Position numbers and translations under genes: made by a program
Shown here: piece after piece, positions 42,590-52,500 of the stretch
Layout: each line of letters opens with the position of its first letter
How positions within the stretch are numbered: position 1 is the first letter of the stretch
Notes under the pieces: generated by a model
What the model saw: only the letters and a program-made list of their open reading frames with translations
What the model was told of the DNA's origin: nothing
Database searches by the model: none
DNA from: Cypionkella sp049896245
Lineage (GTDB): Bacteria > Pseudomonadota > Alphaproteobacteria > Rhodobacterales > Rhodobacteraceae
Direction: 5' to 3'
Assembly: GCF_049896245.1 (NCBI RefSeq)
Contig: NZ_JAFCTX010000022.1
Span: 1 to 64,000, forward strand
DNA length: 64,000 bases

Positions 42590-45048
42590 TCCGGAGTCAG
42601 GATCGTATCCCCTACAGAACCGGCCCGTGCCAGTTCCGGGTCGAGCGACATCGGGATATACTCGCCGCGCCGCCACAATTCGCTGAGATCATCGTAGAAC
42701 CGCGACAAAGGATGCCCGGATTGCCCGGTGGCTTGGATGAACACCGATGAATCCGGGTCGGCGAAATCATACACCCCGCGATAGCCGCCCGCATGGACGT
42801 TCAGATATGGGTTCGGGCCGGTGCCTTTGGTCCGCCCGCGCAGCAAAGTGGTGTCACCGCCCGAGGTCGATTGCCGGATGTTGACGAAATAGCGCAAGCC
42901 AGGCACATCGCCCAGAACCGGGTGATCATGCGTCGCCTGATGCGCGTCGCCCCAGCGCCAGCTTTCGACATTCGGGCCGTAAGTCTCGGATAATTCAAGC
43001 AAAGCCTGATCCAAGGCGATGCGTGCGATGTCGGTGCAGGTTTCCACCGCTGCCGATTGCACCACATCACACCACACCGACGCGCCACCGATATTGCGGT
43101 AAACCCGCTCGATAAACACCGGCTCGGGGTGGCTGAACTGATCCGCCAAGGGGCCGATCTCGTCGCGGGTCAGACGGTCTTGCAAGGCGCGCAGCCAAGC
43201 TTCGGCGATCAGCGGTTCGGGCAGATGTTCGTTCATCTCGCCGTTCCATTTTGCCATCAGATCGAGGGCCTTCTGCCGCAGACGCTCGGGTGTGCCTTCC
43301 GCCGCAGCCGCGCCAGTAAACCACAAATCCGCGCCGATCAGCGGCAACAGGTTGCGCGCGGTGGGGCTGACGGTATCCAACTGCGCCTCGATGAAACTGT
43401 CGCGGGTATGCACCTCGCGGGTTTTCATCAATGCCAGCCAGCGTTGAATCCGTTGGGTGTCGCCCCAGTCAAACGACACATGCAGCGGAAACGGTCGATC
43501 CACCGTCTTGTTGTTGGTGTTGCCCAGCAAGCCACTGGTTGGGTTCACGAATCGCGGATTATCCTCATAGGGCAGCATCCCGGTCCAGCGGTTTTTACCT
43601 TGCCAGCCGGGCGCGGGCATCCGGCCTTGGGTTGCATTCGCCGGATCGCGCGCAGGCATCGCGCCGATGGTTTGCAGCGCGATGCCATTCGCATCCGCCA
43701 GCATCAGGTTCTGCGAGGGGGCGACAAAGCCTTTGCCCGCCTCAATCGCCTCTGCGACCGAGCCTGCCGACATCAGTTTCATCGCCGAAGTCATCGACGT
43801 ATCCGCACCCGACAAAGCCGTCCATTCCAGCGCAGCAACCGAGCCCGCAGGCGTCACCGAGGCCAGATCGTAATGCGAGCCCGGCAGGATCGGCCCGGCT
43901 TCTGACCAGCGCAGCGTCAGCGTCACCGGGCCTTCGCCCTTGATGTTCAAAATCGTCTGACGCGAGGTGAATTTCTTCGGCCCCTCCGGCGTGAGATACT
44001 CCTGCGAATTCTTAGGGTTAATCCTCTCGATCACCACATCCTGATCATCGAGATAGCTAGAGGTCAGCCCCCAGCCCAAACGCTCGGACCTACCCACCAG
44101 CACCAGCGGCATCCCCGGAATCGTGCCGCCAATCACTCCGCCGGTCGGCAGTTGCAGCCGGGCGAGATACCAGATCGACGGTGCCGTCAGCCCCAGATGC
44201 GGATCGTTGGCCAACAGCGAGCCGCCCGCCGCAGCCTTGCCCGGCATCGCCGCCCAAGCATTCGAGGCCCCGGCAAAATCGCGGGAATGAAACGGCGACA
44301 AAGGCGTGTCGAGATAGGCGGTCTTGGTCACAGCCCCCGAGAATACCCCCGGCATTAAGCTCGCGTAATCGGGCAGGGCGGCGACACCTTGGCCCGGATC
44401 ATCGGGCAGAATATCGCTGAGACGCGCGGCAGGCAGCACCAGCGACATCTGTGCGCGCAAAACCTCATCCTCCAGATGCGAGGACAGTTGCAGCGCCATC
44501 AGCTTCAAAATAGCCAAAGAATCCGCAGGCGACCACGCCGCGATCTCATTTGAAAAGAAGAAGAACTCTGGCGCGCCACGGCCCCGCGCGCCAAGATTAA
44601 CTTGGGAAATCCATGCGTTAACCCCCGCCGCATAGGCCTGCAGTGCCAAAGTCGTACGTTTGTCCTGCACCTTCACCGATTGCTGCGCCAGACCGTAAAT
44701 GTCCAATCGCCGCACCAATTCATCAATCTTCACGGTGCGCGGCCCGAAAATCTCTGACAGCCGACCCTGCGCCGTGCGCCTTAGCATCGTCATCTGCCAC
44801 AGCCGATCTTGCGCATGGGCGAATCCCAAAGCGAAATAGACATCTTCCTCGGTCTTGCCGAAAATATGCGGCACATCATTGTTATTTCGCACGATTTCCA
44901 CCGGGGCTGTGATGCCCTTCAGGGTGAAATCCTCGTTATAGTCGGGCAGGCTGCGGGTCAGCACATAATAGACCAGCCCCCCCGCCAGCAGCCCCAAAGC
45001 AATCAGCCCGGTGAAGATGCGCATAAGCCAGCGGAAGGCGGTCAACAT
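42577..45048 (-). CDS. Penicillin acylase-family Ntn hydrolase
   Basis: An 823-residue periplasmic or membrane-anchored amidase. A hydrophobic N-terminal segment (about 10-32) precedes the alpha chain. The autoprocessing site and catalytic residue are S262 in FAGASNAWA, which becomes the beta-chain N terminus; downstream are SLLANDPHLGLTAPSIWYLARL and GGVIGGTIPGMPLVLVGRSERLGWGLTS. Family members cleave penicillins, cephalosporin side chains or acyl-homoserine lactones, so quorum quenching is possible but not shown. ATG 45048 was preferred over the longer frame at 45195, which adds non-conserved residues. Confidence 0.92.
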   Translation of the reverse strand: MLTAFRWLMRIFTGLIALGLLAGGLVYYVLTRSLPDYNEDFTLKGITAPVEIVRNNNDVPHIFGKTEEDVYFALGFAHAQDRLWQMTMLRRTAQGRLSEIFGPRTVKIDELVRRLDIYGLAQQSVKVQDKRTTLALQAYAAGVNAWISQVNLGARGRGAPEFFFFSNEIAAWSPADSLAILKLMALQLSSHLEDEVLRAQMSLVLPAARLSDILPDDPGQGVAALPDYASLMPGVFSGAVTKTAYLDTPLSPFHSRDFAGASNAWAAMPGKAAAGGSLLANDPHLGLTAPSIWYLARLQLPTGGVIGGTIPGMPLVLVGRSERLGWGLTSSYLDDQDVVIERINPKNSQEYLTPEGPKKFTSRQTILNIKGEGPVTLTLRWSEAGPILPGSHYDLASVTPAGSVAALEWTALSGADTSMTSAMKLMSAGSVAEAIEAGKGFVAPSQNLMLADANGIALQTIGAMPARDPANATQGRMPAPGWQGKNRWTGMLPYEDNPRFVNPTSGLLGNTNNKTVDRPFPLHVSFDWGDTQRIQRWLALMKTREVHTRDSFIEAQLDTVSPTARNLLPLIGADLWFTGAAAAEGTPERLRQKALDLMAKWNGEMNEHLPEPLIAEAWLRALQDRLTRDEIGPLADQFSHPEPVFIERVYRNIGGASVWCDVVQSAAVETCTDIARIALDQALLELSETYGPNVESWRWGDAHQATHDHPVLGDVPGLRYFVNIRQSTSGGDTTLLRGRTKGTGPNPYLNVHAGGYRGVYDFADPDSSVFIQATGQSGHPLSRFYDDLSELWRRGEYIPMSLDPELARAGSVGDTILTPEAPQ

Positions 45049-45127
45049 AGGGCGGAGTCCTTGACGGCAGAGGTTGATTGCCTTCCTAGTCCAAAGCCAG
45101 AATAGGGGCAATGCGGGGTAGGCGATC

Positions 45128-45988
45128 ATGGCAAAACTGGCGTTTTTGGGCCTTGGGGTGATGGGCGCGCCGATGGCGGGGCATCTTGCTGCCAAGGGCC
45201 ATCAAGTCACGGTTTATAACCGCAATCCGGCGAAATCGGCCGCTTGGGTGGCGCAGCATGCCGGGGCTTCAGCGGCGACGCCGCGAGAGGCCGCAAATGG
45301 TGCCGCATTTGTGATGGCTTGCGTTGGCAATGACGACGATCTGCGCAGCATTTGTCTTGGCCCGGATGGCGCTTTTGCCGGTATGAAGGATGCGATCTTC
45401 GTCGATCACACCACGGTTTCGGCGGCGGTCACGCGCGAGTTGTCGGCCATAGCCCTCGCGCAAGGCCTTGGCTTTGTCGATGCTCCGGTGTCGGGCGGCC
45501 AAGCCGGCGCAGAGAACGGCGTGCTCTCGGTGATGTGCGGCGGCGCGCAGGCGGATTACGACAAAGCCGAGCCGGTGATCGCCGCCTATGCCCGGATCTG
45601 TCGGCTTCTGGGCGAAAGCGGGGCAGGGCAGTTGGCGAAAATGATGAACCAGATCGCCATTGCCGGGCTCGTGCAGGGGCTGGCCGAGGCTTTGGCTTTT
45701 GGCGAGAAAGCTGGTCTCGATGGCGAAGCGGTGGTCGAGGTGATTTCTCAGGGCGCTGCTGGCTCGTGGCAGATGGTCAACCGCCACAAAACCATGCTGG
45801 CGGATAAATTCGATCACGGTTTTGCGGTGGATTGGATGCGCAAAGATCTGAAAATCTGTCTGGAAGCCGCCGACCAGATCGGAGCTTGCTTGCCAGTGAC
45901 CGCTTTGGTCGATCAATTCTACAAGGACGTGCAGCGGATGGGCGGCGGACGCCACGACACCTCCAGCCTGATCCGGCGCTTGCGCTAA
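45128..45988 (+). CDS. 3-hydroxyisobutyrate dehydrogenase-family oxidoreductase
   Basis: A 286-residue NAD(P)-dependent beta-hydroxyacid dehydrogenase. The Rossmann motif is FLGLGVMGAPMAGHL (about 6-20), the substrate motif DAPVSGGQAGAENG (118-131), and the catalytic lysine K171 in LAKMMNQ. Such enzymes act on 3-hydroxyisobutyrate, tartronate semialdehyde or succinic semialdehyde; the exact substrate is open. It is divergent from the acylase gene and convergent with the next gene, with a 4-nt overlap. Confidence 0.93.
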   Translation: MAKLAFLGLGVMGAPMAGHLAAKGHQVTVYNRNPAKSAAWVAQHAGASAATPREAANGAAFVMACVGNDDDLRSICLGPDGAFAGMKDAIFVDHTTVSAAVTRELSAIALAQGLGFVDAPVSGGQAGAENGVLSVMCGGAQADYDKAEPVIAAYARICRLLGESGAGQLAKMMNQIAIAGLVQGLAEALAFGEKAGLDGEAVVEVISQGAAGSWQMVNRHKTMLADKFDHGFAVDWMRKDLKICLEAADQIGACLPVTALVDQFYKDVQRMGGGRHDTSSLIRRLR

Positions 45989-47019
45989 AGCGGTCGCGCC
46001 AAAACCAGCCAGTTCAACGCTTGAAGCGTCAGTTCGGCGCGCGCAATGTCGCGCCCGCCCATGTCATTGTCGAACCATCCGTTTGCCATAAAGTCCATGC
46101 GGAACTTGGCATTATGCAGCGTATTGATCCGGTCAACGATGCGGCTGCCGGGACGATCGTAGGCAATACGGCGAATACCGCCATCGGGCGTCACTCCCAG
46201 CCCGTGGCCCCAGGTCGGGTAGTCCTGTGCTGTGGTTAATTGTGTCACCTGACCGACCCGGCTGCGCTCACTTATTGCGCGTCCACCGACCCGTGTGTCG
46301 GGGTCGTTGTAGGTTTCCTCAATATAATCTGCGTCCATCACCAGCGCCATATAGAAGCCAAGCTCCATCGTATCGGCGGCAACCTGCCGCGCGCCGATGA
46401 TATCACGGGTCGGTGCGCCGCTGAACAACCTCGCGGCCCGCATCGCGCGCGCACTGGCGTCTTTCTCATTCGCCGTCATGGTGAGATGGTCGCGAATATC
46501 CTGTGCCACAGCATGGGCGGCAGCAACCGCGCGCAACACATAAAGCTGCATGTCGTTTTGCAAGGTTTGCGGATTTTGCACAGCCCCAGCCGTGACAGGT
46601 GCCGCCGTCACCATCGCCTGAACCTGCGCCGAGGCCGCAGCCCCGATTTTTGTGCTGACCTCGGCCCAAACCTGCTCGACAATGAAGGTGCCGGGAACCG
46701 AAGCCGAGATTGAAGCCATCAGATTAAAGGTGCGCTGCATGTTGCGATTGCACACTTGCGTCAACGCCTGATCCACCGCGACCGAGGCAACCGTCGCCGC
46801 CTTGCCAAAAATCGCGCCCATCCCGGCCCCAAAACCAATGGTTGCAGCCGTCAGGAACAGGTCCAGCTTGAATTTATCCAGATCAGCCTGCGATTGCAGC
46901 GTTTCCTTAAACGAGGTATGCGCGACCACATAGGCATTCGCATAGGGCAGCACCCAATTTGCTTCATAAAGACGCTGAATATTTGCTAAATCGGCGATAT
47001 AATCATCAATTAATGCCAT
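45985..47019 (-). CDS. Unrecognised 344-residue protein
   Basis: I do not recognise this protein. The ATG has GGGAGG six bases upstream. The protein lacks a signal peptide. Residues about 50-85 (LFLTAATIGFGAGMGAIFGKA and following) form a long glycine/alanine-rich hydrophobic stretch that could insert into a membrane. The middle (about 100-200) is predicted helical and alanine-rich. The C-terminal third (SRVGQVTQLTTAQDYPTWGHGLGV, DRINTLHNAKFRMDFMANGWF) looks globular. The A+T-rich upstream region is unlike neighbouring intergenic DNA. The gene stands alone on its strand, with no partner gene. Confidence 0.65.
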   Translation of the reverse strand: MALIDDYIADLANIQRLYEANWVLPYANAYVVAHTSFKETLQSQADLDKFKLDLFLTAATIGFGAGMGAIFGKAATVASVAVDQALTQVCNRNMQRTFNLMASISASVPGTFIVEQVWAEVSTKIGAAASAQVQAMVTAAPVTAGAVQNPQTLQNDMQLYVLRAVAAAHAVAQDIRDHLTMTANEKDASARAMRAARLFSGAPTRDIIGARQVAADTMELGFYMALVMDADYIEETYNDPDTRVGGRAISERSRVGQVTQLTTAQDYPTWGHGLGVTPDGGIRRIAYDRPGSRIVDRINTLHNAKFRMDFMANGWFDNDMGGRDIARAELTLQALNWLVLARPL

Positions 47020-47242
47020 GAAAACCTCCCAAAATGTCGGGCAAAGAATAAAAATATCAAATCTGTGTGAAGCTTAGGGCAGTTGCAAAATTCATGCAAG
47101 CGTCAGACGTGTCGCCAAAATGCTTACAAAACGCGCACCGAACCAGCAATGGTTTGGCAAAGCAGTTGCTTGGCAATTCCTAAACAGCAACCGCTAAGCC
47201 TTTGATCTGAAACGCACGAAAAAGCTGCGCGCGGGTGGCTGC
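47020..47242. other. A+T-rich spacer between the 344-residue protein and the Ysc84 lipoprotein
   Basis: This 223-bp stretch contains no gene that I can support. It is visibly richer in A+T than its surroundings, as would fit a promoter region of the 344-residue gene, but no clear -35/-10 pair stood out. Confidence 0.4.
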
Positions 47243-47809
47243 TTAGACGATGATCCGGGTATATTTCACCCCAGACAGCGTCGCCCCCGCCATCAAACCC
47301 TGCTGGCCGAACACGAAAGCGATCACCGGGTCAAGCTCGGTGGTCTCTTTGCCAATCGAACCACCCTCATCCGGTGTTGCATAGCGGATATCGGCGCTGG
47401 CCGCCCATCCCGGCGAACGGCGGAAGTCCTGCAACGCCTGATCAGTGGTGAAAAACAACATATGGGCGTATTGTTGCGCGCCGATCTGAAAGCCGATCGA
47501 GGCTTTGGTGGCCGAATAATAATCCACCTTGGCGCCCTTGATCTCCAACACGCCGCGCCCGTAAGCACCGCCAAAGCCAAAGCCAGCTTCCGTCACCAAA
47601 GGCATCGTCAAAATCCCGCTGGAGCGGTTCGCCAACTGTTGGGTGCCCGGAAACTTGCCAAACAGATAGGCCTGCGTCTCCCGCACCCGCGCATCAATCT
47701 GCGCGCCGCCGTTCGAGCCCACGCCATTGCCGATCACCGTATTCTGGCAGGCCGAAACCAAGCCCACGCCGGTCAACGCCAAAAAGCCGCGTCTGGAAAA
47801 ATCTGTCAT
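47243..47809 (-). CDS. Ysc84-domain lipoprotein, Tat-type signal
   Basis: A 188-residue lipoprotein. The signal has SRRGFLAL, a twin-arginine-type pattern, and a lipobox LVSAC, so the mature protein starts with a lipidated cysteine and sits in the outer or inner membrane. The rest is a Ysc84/LppY-like domain (SSGILTMPLVTEAGFGFGGAYGRGVLEIKGAKVDYYSATKASIGFQIGAQQYAHMLFF split over two strands of the domain). Ysc84 domains bind phosphoinositides or actin in yeast; the bacterial role is unknown. ATG 47809 begins the signal peptide; the frame extends to 47821. Confidence 0.87.
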   Translation of the reverse strand: MTDFSRRGFLALTGVGLVSACQNTVIGNGVGSNGGAQIDARVRETQAYLFGKFPGTQQLANRSSGILTMPLVTEAGFGFGGAYGRGVLEIKGAKVDYYSATKASIGFQIGAQQYAHMLFFTTDQALQDFRRSPGWAASADIRYATPDEGGSIGKETTELDPVIAFVFGQQGLMAGATLSGVKYTRIIV

Positions 47810-47893
47810 ATCCGCCCTCATGCCTCACAAGGGTTCTGTGACCCCGTTGCGCAAAGATTAGCGCGGTTTCGGCGGCTTGTCATCCGTCACCGC

Positions 47894-48904
47894 TTAGGCA
47901 AGCGCGCCTCCGCCGAGCAGTTTCGCCACCCGAGGCGCGAAATAGGTCAAAATCCCATCACAACCGGCACGTTTGAACGCCATCAGGCTTTCAACCATCG
48001 CTTTGTCGCCATCAATCCAGCCGTTTTGCGCAGCGGCCTGTATCATCGCGTATTCGCCGGACACCTGATAGGCAAAGGTCGGCGCGCCAAACATCGCTTT
48101 CGCCCGGTGGCAGATATCCAAATACGGCATCCCCGGTTTGATCATCACCATATCGGCCCCCTCGCGCAGATCGCGCTCAATCATCCGCAAGGCTTCATCG
48201 CCATTGGCCGGATTCATCTGATAGGTCTTCTTGTCGCCCTTCAGCGCACTCGAAGCCCCCACCGCATCGCGGAACGGGCCGTAAAACGCGCTGGCATATT
48301 TCGCCGCATAAGACATGATCGCGACATTCGTATGCCCATGCGCTTCCAAAGCAGAGCGTATCGCCCCAATCCGCCCGTCCATCATATCCGACGGCCCCAG
48401 AATATCCGCGCCCGCTTCGGCTTGCACCAAGGCCATCTTCACCAAGGCCAGAACGGATTCGTCGTTCAGAATGATGCCATCCTTAACCAAGCCGTCATGG
48501 CCGTTGGCGCTGTAGGGATCAAGCGCCACATCCGTCATCACCGCAATCTGCGGCACGGCTGCCTTGATCGCCCGAATGGCCCGGTTGGTCAGATTGTCAG
48601 GGTTCCAAGCCTCCTCACATCCAGTGGTTTTCAAACTGGGGTCGGTGTACGGAAACAGGCAAATCGCCGGAATCCCCAAAGCCGCCGCATCCTCCGCCGC
48701 TTTTACCACCAAATCCACTGACAACCGATTAACCCCTGGCATTGAGCTCACAGGTTCCGTCACTCCGACGCCATCGCGCACGAACACGGGCCAGATCAGA
48801 TCACCCACGGTCAGGGTATTTTCCTGCACCAAAGCCCGCAAAGCTGGGCTGGTGCGCAGACGACGAAAACGGTTGGTCGGGGTCGGAGCAGAAATCGGGC
48901 GCAT
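47894..48904 (-). CDS. hemB: Delta-aminolevulinic acid dehydratase, Mg-type
   Basis: A 336-residue enzyme that joins two 5-aminolevulinate molecules to porphobilinogen for haem and chlorophyll synthesis. Active-site lysines lie in SYAAKYASAFYGPFRDA and MVMIKPGMPYLD. The metal-binding cysteines of Zn-type enzymes are replaced (DVALDPYSANGHDG), so this is the Mg/K-activated form. The gene is preceded by the divergent membrane-protein gene. Confidence 0.96.
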   Translation of the reverse strand: MRPISAPTPTNRFRRLRTSPALRALVQENTLTVGDLIWPVFVRDGVGVTEPVSSMPGVNRLSVDLVVKAAEDAAALGIPAICLFPYTDPSLKTTGCEEAWNPDNLTNRAIRAIKAAVPQIAVMTDVALDPYSANGHDGLVKDGIILNDESVLALVKMALVQAEAGADILGPSDMMDGRIGAIRSALEAHGHTNVAIMSYAAKYASAFYGPFRDAVGASSALKGDKKTYQMNPANGDEALRMIERDLREGADMVMIKPGMPYLDICHRAKAMFGAPTFAYQVSGEYAMIQAAAQNGWIDGDKAMVESLMAFKRAGCDGILTYFAPRVAKLLGGGALA

Positions 48905-49028
48905 CGGTCTATCCTAAGACTGGCAAAAAGGCTTGCGGTTGGTGTCACTGCCTGACATGGAAAGAGCGACGTCTCAAGCAGACATTCGGGCGCAGGTAAA
49001 GGCAGGCTAAAGGCAATGAGGGCTTAAG

Positions 49029-49553
49029 GTGAATTTGTATCAAGTCCTGTTTGAATTGATCGACATGCGGTCGTTCTCAAACCTGTGGTATTGGATCATG
49101 CTGGCAGTGATGTGGTCGTCGGCCAGTCATTGGGTGCTGGGCGTGCCGTTCGATCTGATCAGTCGCGCGCGGCGTCAGGGTGGCACGTTGCAGGATGATC
49201 TGGAAGTTCTGGTGCGGATCAACACCGGGCGGATGCTATTTATCGCGCAAACCGCCGGAGTCTGGTTGGTGGCGTTTTTGTGCTTTATTTTGACCGCGCT
49301 GCTGGTTCTGGCGGTGTATTATAAGGTTGAATTCGCCCAAGCCGTGCTGTTCCTGCTGGTGCCGATGAGCATGCTGTCGCTGATGTCTTTGCGCACCGCT
49401 GGCCTGATCGTCGGTGGTCAGAACAGCGGTGAGGCGTTGCACCGTCGTCTGATCCGTCACAGGATCGCCACGCAAGCCCTTGGCATGGTGTCGATTTTCG
49501 TGACCTCGATGTTCGGCATGTATGCCAATTTGCACATCGGCGTGTTGGGGTAG
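49029..49553 (+). CDS. Membrane protein upstream of mfd
   Basis: A 174-residue protein with four hydrophobic segments (about 20-38, 68-92, 100-122, 150-165). I recall this Rhodobacterales family, conserved next to mfd, being labelled a component of a SufBCD complex, but nothing in the sequence shows an Fe-S role. It starts at GTG 49029 with GAGG seven bases upstream. The stop is three bases before the mfd ATG, so the two are probably co-transcribed. Confidence 0.7.
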   Translation: MNLYQVLFELIDMRSFSNLWYWIMLAVMWSSASHWVLGVPFDLISRARRQGGTLQDDLEVLVRINTGRMLFIAQTAGVWLVAFLCFILTALLVLAVYYKVEFAQAVLFLLVPMSMLSLMSLRTAGLIVGGQNSGEALHRRLIRHRIATQALGMVSIFVTSMFGMYANLHIGVLG

Positions 49554-49556
49554 GCC

Positions 49557-52500
49557 ATGGCGGGCGCTGACCGGATCATTCTGGGCGGCGCGCCCGAAGG
49601 CTATGACGCCAAGCTGCTGGCCCGCGAACTTGCGCGTGGTGCCCCGGTTATGCACATCGCGCGCGATGACAAACGCCTGGAGGCGATGCGCGCCGCATTA
49701 AGCGTCATGGCCCCCAAAACCGTGGTGCTGGATCTGCCCGCTTGGGATTGCTTGCCCTACGACCGCATCTCGCCAAACCCCGAGATTCTGGCCCGCCGGA
49801 TGTCCACCCTTGCGGCTTTGGCCTCGGGCTTTAACGGCCCGTTCGTGCTGCTCACCACTTTGAACGCCGCCATGCAGCGTCTGCCTGCCCGTAGCGTCAT
49901 GCAAACCGCGTCTTTTGTCGCCCGCGTCGGTGATCACGTGGACGAGCGGCAACTGAAGGGTTTTCTGGCGCGGATGGGCTTTTCGCCCGTCTCGACCGTC
50001 GCCGAACCGGGTGATTTCGCTATTCGTGGCGGCATTGTTGATATTTTCCCACCCGGCGAAGGTGGCCCGGTGCGGCTGGATTTCTTTGGCGATGTGCTGG
50101 ATGGCGCGCGCCGCTTTGATCCCGTGACCCAGCGCACCACCGAAAAGCTGAAAGCGGTTGAGTTCGCGCCGATGTCCGAGGTGATCTTGGACGATGCCGC
50201 AATTTCGCGGTTCCGGCAGAATTACCGCGTCGAATTTGGCGCGGGCGGCTCGGATGATCCTTTGTATGAAGCGGTTTCCGCTGGCCGCAAACATCAAGGC
50301 ATGGAGCATTGGCTGCCGTTTTTCCACGCAGGGCTTGAGACGATTTTCGACTATCTGCCAAAGGCTTCGGTCCTGCTGGATGATCAAGTCACCGCCGCCC
50401 GCCTGTCGCGTTGGGAAGGCATCGCTGACCAATATGATGCACGGCACGAGGCGATGCATGCCAAGGGCCGGATGGATTCGGTCTATAAACCCTCCGCGCC
50501 GGGCCTGCTCTATCTCGACGACACCGCATGGGAAGCCGCCGTGGCCGATCACCGCGTCGTGCAACTGTCGCCGCTGCCGCAAGCGCCGGGGCCGGGGGTG
50601 CTGGATGCCCAAGGCCGAATTGGCCGCAGCTTCGCGCCAGAACGTCAGCAAGAAAACGTCAGCCTTTTCAGTGCGCTGTCAGCACATATTAAAGCATTGT
50701 CTCAAGATGCACAGGTCATCATCGCCTCTTGGTCCGATGGCGCGCGCGAGCGTCTTAAAGGCTTGCTTGACGATCAAGGTCTGCATAGCGCAAGGGAAAT
50801 CAAAGACTTCCGCGATCTGCCCGAAGGACGCGGCGGCCTTTACCTGATGATTTGGGCGTTGGAGGCGGGCTTTACCGCCCCCGGCCTTGCGGTGATCTCG
50901 GAACAAGACGTGTTGGGCGACCGTTTGGTCAGCAAACCGCGCAAAAAGCGCAAGGCTGACAACTTCCTGCGCGAGGTCGATACTTTAAGCGTCGGCGATC
51001 TGGTGGTGCATGTCGAACACGGCGTTGGCCGCTATCTGGGGTTAGAGACCATCACCGCGTTGGGCGCGCCGCATGCCTGCGTCGCCTTGGAATATGCTGA
51101 AAACGCTAAACTTTATCTTCCAGTCGAGAATATCGAACTGCTGTCGCGCTACGGCCATGAAGAAGGTCTGCTCGACCGTCTCGGCGGCGGCGCATGGCAG
51201 GCGAAGAAGGCGAAACTCAAGCAGCGCATCCGCGAGATTGCCGACAAACTGATGCGCATCGCGGCTGAGCGCGCCCTGCGTCACGCCCCGATTCTGGAAG
51301 CGCCACACTCGATATGGGAGGCTTTCGCCGCCCGTTTCCCCTACACTGAGACCGACGACCAGCTTTCCGCCATCGGCGATGTGGTGGCCGATCTGGAAAA
51401 AGGCAGCCCGATGGATCGCCTGATCGTCGGCGACGTGGGGTTCGGGAAAACCGAAGTCGCGATGCGCGCAGCGTTTGTGGCGGCTTTGTCGGGGATGCAG
51501 GTGGCGGTGATCTGCCCCACAACCCTGCTTGCCCGCCAGCATTACCGCAGTTTTGTGGAACGCTTCCGGGGTTTTCCGATCAACATCAAACCACTGTCGC
51601 GGTTCGTGTCCAGCAAAGACGCCAACATCACCCGAACTGAAATGGCCGAGGGCAGGGTCGATATCGTCATCGGCACCCATGCGCTGCTCGCCAAAGCCAT
51701 CCGCTTCAAAAACCTCGGCCTGTTGGTGATCGACGAAGAACAGCATTTCGGCGTCACCCACAAAGAACGCCTGAAGGAAATGCGCGCGGAGGTCCATGTG
51801 CTGACCCTGACCGCCACGCCCATCCCGCGCACGCTGCAACTGTCCCTCACCGGGGTGCGGGATCTGTCGATTATCGCCACCCCGCCGGTCGATCGTCTGG
51901 CAATCCGCACCTACATCAGCGAATTCGACACCATCACCATCCGCGAGGCGCTGCTGCGCGAACGCTTCCGGGGCGGGCAAAGTTTCTACGTCGTCCCCCG
52001 CATCTCTGATCTGCACGAGATCGAGGATTTCCTGAAAACTCATGTCCCAGAGGTCAGCTATGTCGTAGCCCACGGCCAGCTTGCGGCGGGCGATCTCGAT
52101 GAGCGGATGAACGAATTTTACGACGGCAAATATAATGTGCTGATCGCCACTTCTATCGTCGAATCCGGTCTGGATATTCCCAGCGCCAACACCATGATCG
52201 TCCACCGCGCCGATATGTTTGGACTTGGACAGTTGTACCAGATCAGGGGCAGGGTAGGGCGCTCAAAAACCCGAGCCTATTGTTATCTCACCACAAAACC
52301 TCGCGCGCCGCTGACACCGCAGGCACTGAAGCGCCTGCGACTGATGGGGTCACTCGATAGTCTGGGTGCAGGGTTCAACCTTGCCAGCCACGACCTTGAT
52401 CTGCGCGGTGCGGGTAACTTGCTGGGCGAGGAACAGTCCGGCCATATCAAGGAAGTCGGCTACGAGCTGTATCAGGCGATGCTGGAAGAAACGATTGCCA

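Noticed and set aside
47462..48721. 419-codon plus-strand frame across the Ysc84 lipoprotein and hemB
   Set aside because: It spans two genes on the other strand and their spacer, and has no recognisable domain.
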